A stretch of 7,541 nt of DNA from Octadecabacter sp. (lineage in GTDB: Bacteria > Pseudomonadota > Alphaproteobacteria > Rhodobacterales > Rhodobacteraceae): NCBI GenBank assembly GCA_003533975.1, contig DQCL01000248.1, forward strand, positions 1,759-9,299, written 5' to 3'. Both the position numbers and the translations under genes were made by a program. The notes under the pieces were generated by a model that saw only the letters and a list, made by a program, of their open reading frames with translations, was not told the origin of the DNA and did not search any database. Below, in pieces: positions 1 to 7,541 of the stretch (positions are counted from its first letter, which is position 1; the number at the start of each line of letters is the position of its first letter).

Positions 1-190
1 GTAACGTCGATTCAGCCGTGGTCAGCAGCGCGTAGGTATAGGCACCCACAGCTGCAAAGCCGACGATACCGACGTTGAAAAGGCCTGCGAACCCCCACTG
101 GACGTTTAGCCCAAGGGCGAAGATCGCGTAGATGCCGCCAACTGTCAGGAGCGACAGAAAATAGAGGAAATATCCAACATAAGCTTCCAT
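1..190 (-). CDS. livM: Branched-chain amino acid-type ABC transporter permease LivM, N-terminal part (runs off the left edge)
   Basis: Only the first 63 codons are present; the gene continues beyond position 1. The product should be the second inner-membrane permease of a HAAT-family importer, pairing with LivH to form the translocation channel. The visible part begins [13 protein letters not shown] and is strongly hydrophobic. It contains [16 protein letters not shown] followed by VGFAAVGAY, the conserved N-terminal signature of LivM-type permeases (residues about 27-51). The start ATG shares its A with the last base of the livH stop codon (TAATG). A strong GGGGAGG ribosome-binding site lies 8 bases upstream, inside the livH 3' end, so translation is very likely coupled. 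Family membership is well supported by motif and operon position. The transported substrate cannot be read from this fragment. The periplasmic binding protein gene is not seen and may lie downstream, outside the window. Confidence 0.9.
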   Translation of the reverse strand, partial: MEAYVGYFLYFLSLLTVGGIYAIFALGLNVQWGFAGLFNVGIVGFAAVGAYTYALLTTAESTL

Positions 191-1122
191 TAGAAAGACC
201 TCCCCTTGAACAGACCTTGCGGACGCACGATCAGCATGACGACCATGATTGCGAAAGCCACGCCGGTTTTATAGCCCGGTGACAGAAGCGGCGCATCGCC
301 GATCCACGGATAAGCGCTGAGTTCTTCGGCAAGACCAATGATCAACCCGCCAGCTACCGCGCCGTAAGGTTTACCGATCCCGCCCAAGATAGCGGCGGCG
401 AACATAGGCAGCAGCATTCTAAAGCCCATCGTGGTCTCAAGCATTTGGGTGTCCATCACAAGGAACACACCCGCAGCCGTGGCGCAGATACCGCCAACGA
501 CCCATGTGGCGTTGATGACTTTATCGACGTTGATTCCTGTTACATGGGCCAAGTCAGGGCTGTCAGATACCGCGCGCATAGCCTTGCCGATGCGTGTGCG
601 GTTCAGCAAATACCCGAGTGCGACAACGAGAACGATTGTACCAGCAAAGATGAATAAGTGCTTGTTTGGCATAAGGATTTGCAGCCCCAGCCCATCCGTG
701 AAGTCGCGCAAGGCTGCATTTGGCTTCGCGATACCGCGTACAAAAGTAATCTGGTTTGGCCCCCAAATCACCTGCACCGCCGAACGGATAATCAGCATCA
801 TACCAAAGGATGCCATAACGGCCTTGATGGTGTCTTCTTTACGGAACGGTTTGTAGAAAAAGCGGTCTGTCGCAAGGAATAGGATAATCACCATGAACGC
901 GGCGGGCACCATTGCGACCAATGGATGGAGCGTGAGCCCCGCATAAGCCGCAATCGCCATGACCGTCCACGTCAAATAGGCGCCAGACATCATGATTTCG
1001 CCGTGGGCGAAGTTCGCAAAACGCAAAATGCCGAACGTCAGCGTAATGCCAATCGCGCCGAGCGCGTAGATACAACCGAGCACAAGGCCGGGGATGAAGT
1101 AGTAGTTAACGAATTCCCACAT
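190..1122 (-). CDS. livH: Branched-chain amino acid-type ABC transporter permease LivH
   Basis: This 310-residue inner-membrane permease is normal in length for LivH and would form half of the channel of a high-affinity amino acid (HAAT) importer. About eight hydrophobic segments are visible. Conserved N-terminal residues [13 protein letters not shown] lie at about 37-49. The cytoplasmic coupling loop that contacts the ATPases, [25 protein letters not shown], lies at about 177-197. A glycine-rich [17 protein letters not shown] stretch is at about 243-259, and the C-terminus VRPQGLFKG is typical. The reading frame is open further upstream, but that extension runs back through the livF 3' end and is not permease-like. 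The ATG at 1122 starts the conserved hydrophobic N-terminus, with a GGGGG-rich Shine-Dalgarno-like stretch just ahead. One base separates this start from the livF stop, and the gene's own stop overlaps the livM start. The specific substrate is unknown; branched-chain amino acids are the family default. Confidence 0.94.
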   Translation of the reverse strand: MWEFVNYYFIPGLVLGCIYALGAIGITLTFGILRFANFAHGEIMMSGAYLTWTVMAIAAYAGLTLHPLVAMVPAAFMVIILFLATDRFFYKPFRKEDTIKAVMASFGMMLIIRSAVQVIWGPNQITFVRGIAKPNAALRDFTDGLGLQILMPNKHLFIFAGTIVLVVALGYLLNRTRIGKAMRAVSDSPDLAHVTGINVDKVINATWVVGGICATAAGVFLVMDTQMLETTMGFRMLLPMFAAAILGGIGKPYGAVAGGLIIGLAEELSAYPWIGDAPLLSPGYKTGVAFAIMVVMLIVRPQGLFKGRSF

Positions 1123-1123
1123 A

Positions 1124-1852
1124 TCAGTGACCCCCGCCCAAGAACATGCGTGCGATTTCAGGGTCAGCTGCAAGCCCTGCCCCCGTCCCTGTGTGACGGT
1201 TCGCACCATCCACCAGCACATAACCACGATCAGATACACCAAGCGCTTGCTTGGCGTTTTGTTCAACAATCAGGATCGGCACACCTGTTTCCTTGATCTT
1301 TTGAATGGTTCCGAAAATCTCACCGCGATATTTGGGCGACAGACCAGCGGTTGGTTCATCCAGCAGCAAAATCTTGGCATCCACCATCAGCGCCTTGGCC
1401 ATCGCGACCATCTGGCGTTGACCACCAGACAATGATCCTGCCGCCTGATTGCGCTTTTCCGCCAGGTCGGGGAACAGCGCGTACATGTCTTCCAGACGCT
1501 CTTCGACGCCGGTTGGCCGCGTCCACGCGCCCATCTCAAGGTTTTCTTTCACGCTGAGGTTTACAAACACGTTGTTGGTTTGCGGCACATAAGAAATGCC
1601 CTTTTCGATAACCTTTTGTGCGGGCGTGTCGGTGATATTTTCGCCGTTCAGCTCAACCGTGCCCTCTGTGATGGTCAACAAACCAAGCACCGATTTCATC
1701 GCGGTGGATTTACCAGCGCCGTTCGGGCCGATGATCGCGACGATCTCGTTCGGGTTCACGAAAATGGACAGGTCATGGAGGATCTCTGTTTGGCCGTAGC
1801 CAGCTTTGAGGTTGTTCAGGGACAGGACTGGCCCGATTGCAGCATCATTCAT
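1124..1852 (-). CDS. livF: Branched-chain amino acid-type ABC transporter ATP-binding protein LivF
   Basis: This 242-residue cytoplasmic ATPase powers the importer together with LivG. Visible ABC motifs in order: Walker A GPNGAGKST (42-50), Q-loop Gln91 in YVPQTNN, signature LSGGQ (141-145), Walker B ILLLDEP with Asp165 and Glu166, and D-loop AGLSPK (about 169-174). At the usual switch-histidine position there is glutamine (VEQNA, Gln199). This is characteristic of LivF proteins, including E. coli LivF, and helps tell it from LivG. The C-terminus DPEIARMFLGG is also typical. The ATG at 1852 overlaps the livG stop as ATGA and has a GGAGAAG ribosome-binding site 5 bases upstream. A longer in-frame start at 1963 would add an arginine-rich shadow of livG and is rejected. 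The substrate is inferred only from the family. Confidence 0.95.
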   Translation of the reverse strand: MNDAAIGPVLSLNNLKAGYGQTEILHDLSIFVNPNEIVAIIGPNGAGKSTAMKSVLGLLTITEGTVELNGENITDTPAQKVIEKGISYVPQTNNVFVNLSVKENLEMGAWTRPTGVEERLEDMYALFPDLAEKRNQAAGSLSGGQRQMVAMAKALMVDAKILLLDEPTAGLSPKYRGEIFGTIQKIKETGVPILIVEQNAKQALGVSDRGYVLVDGANRHTGTGAGLAADPEIARMFLGGGH

Positions 1853-2628
1853 GCGACTTCTCCGCCGAAATAGGCGTCGATGACGCGCTCGTCGTTGCGC
1901 ACTTCGTCCATGGTGCCTTCCATCAAAACTTGGCCCTCTGCCAGCACGACGACCTTGCCGCACAAACGCGCAATCATGTCCATGTCGTGTTCAATAATAC
2001 AGAACGTGTAACCGCGTTCTTCGTTCAGTTGTTCAATCATTTCAGCGACTTTGCGCATCAAGGTGGGGTTCACCCCTGCCCCTGGCTCATCCAGCAGCAC
2101 GACCTTGGAATCGTTCATCATCGTGCGGCCGATTTCGAGGAGCTTTTTCTGGCCACCGGACAGGTTGCCTGCCAGTTCTTCACCGAGATGGGTCAATCCG
2201 AGGAACTCAAGCGTGTCACGTGCGAGTTCGATCACCTCGGCTTCGCGCTTTTTGACCCGCCTATGAGCGAACCAGCTGGACCAGATGCTTTCGCCGGTCT
2301 GATCCGGTGCGGCGACCATCAGGTTTTCCAGCGAGGTCATACGCGCATATTCGTGTGACAGCTGGAACGTGCGCATCAGGCCTTTGTGGTACAACACATC
2401 TGTGCGCTGGCCGGTGATGTCTTCGCCCAAAAGCGTGATTTTACCAGATGATGGCGGCAGTTCTCCGGCGATCATATTGAATGTTGTGGTTTTGCCGGCT
2501 CCGTTGGGGCCGATCAGCCCGACAATTGCGCCTTTGTTGACGTGGAAATCCACGCCACGCACCGCGTGCAAACCACCGAAATTCTTTGCCAACCCAGCTA
2601 CGCTGAGGACAACCTCACTTGCAGACAT
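1849..2628 (-). CDS. livG: Branched-chain amino acid-type ABC transporter ATP-binding protein LivG
   Basis: This 259-residue cytoplasmic ATPase is the first gene of the livGFHM operon. Motifs in order: Walker A GPNGAGKTT (40-48), Q-loop Gln89 in RTFQLSHEY, signature LSGGQ (156-160), Walker B VVLLDEP with Asp180 and Glu181, D-loop GAGVNP (about 183-188) and switch histidine His214 in IIEHDMDM. The LivG-type C-terminal tail follows (EVRNDERVIDAYFGG). The frame could also start with GTG at 2634, two codons earlier. I prefer the ATG at 2628 because the AAAGGG ribosome-binding site at 2634-2639 is then 5 bases away, whereas it would overlap a GTG start. The operon order is ATPase, ATPase, permease, permease, so any binding-protein gene is probably downstream. 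The substrate could be branched-chain amino acids, other amino acids or amides; the ATPase cannot decide this. Confidence 0.95.
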   Translation of the reverse strand: MSASEVVLSVAGLAKNFGGLHAVRGVDFHVNKGAIVGLIGPNGAGKTTTFNMIAGELPPSSGKITLLGEDITGQRTDVLYHKGLMRTFQLSHEYARMTSLENLMVAAPDQTGESIWSSWFAHRRVKKREAEVIELARDTLEFLGLTHLGEELAGNLSGGQKKLLEIGRTMMNDSKVVLLDEPGAGVNPTLMRKVAEMIEQLNEERGYTFCIIEHDMDMIARLCGKVVVLAEGQVLMEGTMDEVRNDERVIDAYFGGEVA

Positions 2629-2633
2629 CCGCA

Positions 2634-2639
2634 CCCTTT
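2634..2639 (-). promoter_or_regulatory. livG ribosome-binding site (decides the start codon)
   Basis: The minus strand reads AAAGGG 5 bases before ATG at 2628. It overlaps the alternative GTG at 2634, so it favours the ATG start. Confidence 0.7.
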
Positions 2640-2666
2640 CCCAAAGTCGCGTTTGCTTTGATCAAT

Positions 2667-2701
2667 GGGACAGATGTGCAAATGCATACCATGCTTGTCC
2701 C
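2667..2701 (-). promoter_or_regulatory. Dyad-rich livG leader or operator region
   Basis: Between 6-base arms GGGACA (2667-2672) and TGTCCC (2696-2701), which are perfect inverted repeats, sit two smaller dyads: TGCA-AA-TGCA (2677-2686) and GCAT-ACC-ATGC (2684-2694). They overlap, so they suggest alternative pairings. The element lies about 40-75 bases upstream of the livG start, and a separate TTGATCAA palindrome lies at 2658-2665. It could be a structured mRNA leader or a regulator-binding site. No known riboswitch was recognised, and no convincing -35/-10 pair could be placed in this gap. Confidence 0.3.
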
Positions 2702-2779
2702 TCAAAGCGGCTAGGAAGTTGCTAACCTGCGAAAATATGGTTGTCCACGGGGAACTGAAGTCGGTTCGACTGCGTTGCC

Positions 2780-2795
2780 TTGCGTTAGAACGCAA
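2780..2795. repeat. Perfect inverted repeat TTGCGTT-AG-AACGCAA beside the katG terminator
   Basis: Two perfectly complementary 7-base arms (2780-2786 and 2789-2795) flank a 2-base centre. On the minus strand the repeat comes directly after the terminator hairpin and overlaps the end of its U-run. It could be a second terminator hairpin or a protein-binding dyad between katG and livG. An additional TGCGTT copy lies at 2771-2776. It has no strong T-run of its own. Confidence 0.45.
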
Positions 2796-2822
2796 AACGG
2801 CGCCCTGAATAGGACGCCGCTT
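2794..2822 (-). terminator. Probable intrinsic terminator downstream of katG
   Basis: Reading the minus strand, CGGCGTCC (2819-2812), loop TATTCA and GGGCGCCG (2805-2798) form an 8-bp GC-rich stem with one G-U pair. The stem is followed by TTTT (2797-2794), and flanking AA/TT bases can lengthen it. It starts about 20 bases after the katG stop codon, where a terminator would separate katG from the liv operon. The T-run is short, so termination may be partial. Confidence 0.65.
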
Positions 2823-2839
2823 GCAGTTTTGAGCGGAGA

Positions 2840-6010
<3,171 letters not shown>

Positions 6011-6014
<4 letters not shown>

Positions 6015-7408
6015 CCGGCTTTGTACAAACCCTCGGCTTTGATCTGCTCATAGGTTTCGTCGAGCGATTTTAGGGCGCGTTCAATGAGCGTGTCGATCTC
6101 GGCCTTTGAAATGACCAGCGGCGGAGAGATGATCATGCGGTCGCCAACGTGGCGCATCACGAGCCCATTGGCGAAGCAGCGCGTGCGGCAGGCCAGCCCG
6201 ACAGTGCCCGCATCGGCGGCAAACTTGGCGCGGCTTTCTTTATGTGGGGTCAGCGCGATGGACCCCATCATCCCGACGATATTGGCCTCGCCAACAAGCG
6301 GATGCGCGGTCAGGGATTCCCACTTTTCTTTCAAGTATGGCCCGGTGTCTTGAGCCACGGTTTCGACGATCTTTTCTTCCTTCAAAATCCGAAGGTTTTC
6401 CAAGGCCACAGCACAGGACACAGGATGCCCTGAATAGGTATAGCCGTGGTTAAAGTCCCCGGCCTGCGCGATGGTTTCAGCGACCTCGTCACAAACGATT
6501 GAGCCCCCAATCGGCGCGTACCCGGATGATAAGCCTTTGGCGATGGCCATGATATGTGGGCGGATGCCGTAGTATTCGGTGCCGAACCAATGGCCGGTGC
6601 GCCCGAAGCCGCAAATGACCTCATCCGCGATCAACAGAATGCCGTGCTCGTCACAGATACGCTGTATTTCCGGCCAGTAAGTCGACGGCGGAACAATAAC
6701 GCCGCCTGCCCCTTGGACGGGTTCCGCGATGAATGCGGCAACGCGGTCAGCACCAAGTTCATGGATCGCAGATTCAAGCTGGCGCGCGCGTTCTAATCCG
6801 AACTCTTCCGGTGTTTTGTCGCCGCCTTCAGACCACCAATCAGGCTGCTCGATGTGGTGGATGCCTGGGATGACCGGAACGCCTTGGGTCTGCATGCCGG
6901 ACATGCCGCCAAGCGAACCACCCCCAAGCGTAGAGCCATGGTAGGCATTCTTGCGGCTGATGATGATGTTTTTGTTTGGCTGACCCTTGATCGCCCAATA
7001 ATGGCGCACAAGACGGATGTTGGTGTCATTGGCCTCAGACCCAGATCCCGCATAAAATACATGGTTCAGATCATTTGGCGCGAGTTCCGCCAGCTTTGCC
7101 GACAGCGCGATTACCGGAACATGGCTCGTCTGGAAAAACGTGTTGTAGTACGGCAGTTCCTTCATCTGGCGCGCTGCGGCGTCGGCCAGCTCATGGCGTC
7201 CGTAGCCGATGTTGACGCACCAAAGGCCCGCCATCGCGTCCAGAATTTGGTGACCTTCACTGTCGGTCAGCGTCACACCATTGGCACCCGTTATGATACG
7301 TGCACCTGCCTTGGCCAGTTCAGCGCCGTCGGTGAACGGATGCATGTGGTGTGCGGCGTCCAGCGCCTGCAATTCAGCGGTCGGCATGTGGTTTGAAATC
7401 ACGTTCAT
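6011..7408 (-). CDS. PLP-dependent class III (omega) aminotransferase
   Basis: This 465-residue cytoplasmic enzyme moves an amino group from an amine or omega-amino acid to a keto acid, commonly pyruvate. Landmarks: active-site region GLWCVNIGYGR (61-71), PLP phosphate loop GSGSEAN (121-127), NAYHGST (154-160) with Tyr156 as the likely ring-stacking residue, and ADEVICGFGRTG (261-272) with Asp262 binding the pyridine nitrogen. Schiff-base Lys291 lies in AIAKGLSSGYAPIGG, followed by HGYTYSGHP (321-329). Arg419 (VMRHVGDR) is placed like the flexible arginine that binds substrate carboxylates in omega-transaminases; this role is inferred. The protein appears complete and closely resembles, from memory, the class III aminotransferase of Ruegeria pomeroyi. 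The ATG at 7408 has AGGA 8 bases upstream. Possible substrates include putrescine, beta-alanine, taurine-like compounds or aromatic amines; sequence alone does not choose. It is convergent with oxyR and overlaps it by 4 bases. Confidence 0.93.
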
Positions 7409-7433
7409 GGGCGAGTCCTATGGATTGGTTCTG

Positions 7434-7448
7434 GCGCAATAAAAGCGC
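7434..7448 (-). repeat. Small inverted repeat in the aminotransferase leader
   Basis: GCGC arms at 7434-7437 and 7445-7448 flank a 7-base A/T loop, about 26 bases upstream of the start codon. It could form a weak hairpin in the mRNA leader. With only 4-base arms it may be chance. Confidence 0.2.
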
Positions 7449-7458
7449 GTTCTTGAGC

Positions 7459-7486
7459 ACAGTATGCCGAACAATCGGCAAGTCAA
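7459..7486 (-). promoter_or_regulatory. Candidate aminotransferase promoter with a perfect operator-like dyad
   Basis: On the minus strand TTGACT (7486-7481, 5 of 6 matches to the sigma-70 -35 box) is followed by a perfect dyad filling the 16-base spacer, TGCCGA-TTGT-TCGGCA (7480-7465). A weak -10-like TACTGT (7464-7459) comes next. Transcription would start near 7452 and give a leader of roughly 45 bases. A dyad inside the spacer is a typical repressor position. The regulator is not in the window. The weak -10 means the promoter call is tentative, while the dyad itself is certain. Confidence 0.45.
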
Positions 7487-7541
7487 TTACCCCTATTCCC
7501 CCAACGACACTCTTTCACAACTCCATATTGCCAAACCCGAA
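7487..7541. other. Rest of the upstream intergenic region
   Basis: This C-rich plus-strand sequence at the right edge has no open frame, start codon with a ribosome-binding site, or hairpin that I can support. It probably leads to a neighbouring gene outside the window. Confidence 0.4.

Noticed and set aside
1796..1850. LivF lacking the usual switch histidine (Gln199 instead), as a possible defect
   Set aside because: Glutamine here is normal for LivF-type ATPases, as in E. coli LivF, so it is not a lesion. The residue itself is encoded near 1256-1258.
1837..2358. A 173-codon plus-strand frame antisense to livG and livF
   Set aside because: It is a shadow of well-conserved ATPase genes, has no recognisable domain, and is a common by-product of codon bias in GC-rich genomes.
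2658..2665. TTGATCAA upstream of livG as an FNR-type site
   Set aside because: An FNR box needs TTGAT-N4-ATCAA; this 8-base palindrome lacks the spacer.
6854..7396. A 180-codon plus-strand frame antisense to the aminotransferase
   Set aside because: It lies wholly within a convincing gene on the other strand and shows no domain or supporting start signal.

Overview
The window looks like chromosomal DNA from an alphaproteobacterium, most likely Rhodobacteraceae (Roseobacter group). The grounds are moderately high G+C, a divergent katG-oxyR pair, a LivGFHM-type transporter operon and a class III aminotransferase that closely resembles, from memory, Ruegeria/Silicibacter omega-transaminases. 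The taxon is an inference, because no rRNA or other marker gene is present. Genes fill nearly all of the sequence, and no gene-free stretch reaches 300 bases.

Layout from left to right. Positions 1-2628 hold four tightly packed minus-strand genes transcribed from right to left: livG (ATPase), livF (ATPase), livH (permease) and the N-terminal part of livM (permease, running off the left edge). Together they form an ABC importer of the branched-chain amino acid (HAAT) family. The junctions are a 4-bp ATGA overlap, a 1-bp gap and a 1-bp TAATG overlap, which indicates one translationally coupled operon. Positions 2629-2839 separate this operon from the gene upstream of it and hold a probable intrinsic terminator, a second perfect dyad and a dyad-rich livG leader. 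Positions 2840-5023 encode a full-length catalase-peroxidase KatG on the minus strand. The 94-bp gap 5024-5117 is a divergent control region with a LysR-type dyad. Positions 5118-6014 encode the peroxide sensor OxyR on the plus strand, with both redox cysteines. Positions 6011-7408 encode a PLP-dependent class III (omega) aminotransferase on the minus strand, tail to tail with oxyR and sharing a TTAA that supplies both stop codons. Positions 7409-7541 form the aminotransferase upstream region, with a perfect 16-bp dyad placed between a -35-like and a weak -10-like element.

How the genes work together: OxyR probably senses H2O2 through Cys200/Cys209 and controls the divergent katG, whose product destroys the peroxide. 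The ABC importer probably brings in amino acids or related small molecules, and the aminotransferase probably moves amino groups between an amine or omega-amino acid and a keto acid. Nothing visible ties transporter and aminotransferase into one pathway, since they are separated by the katG-oxyR module and have separate control regions. I found no mobile element, CRISPR array, tRNA, rRNA or clearly novel system. The points worth following are small regulatory ones: two candidate operators, a structured leader, a six-codon upstream frame and the shared-stop convergent junction.
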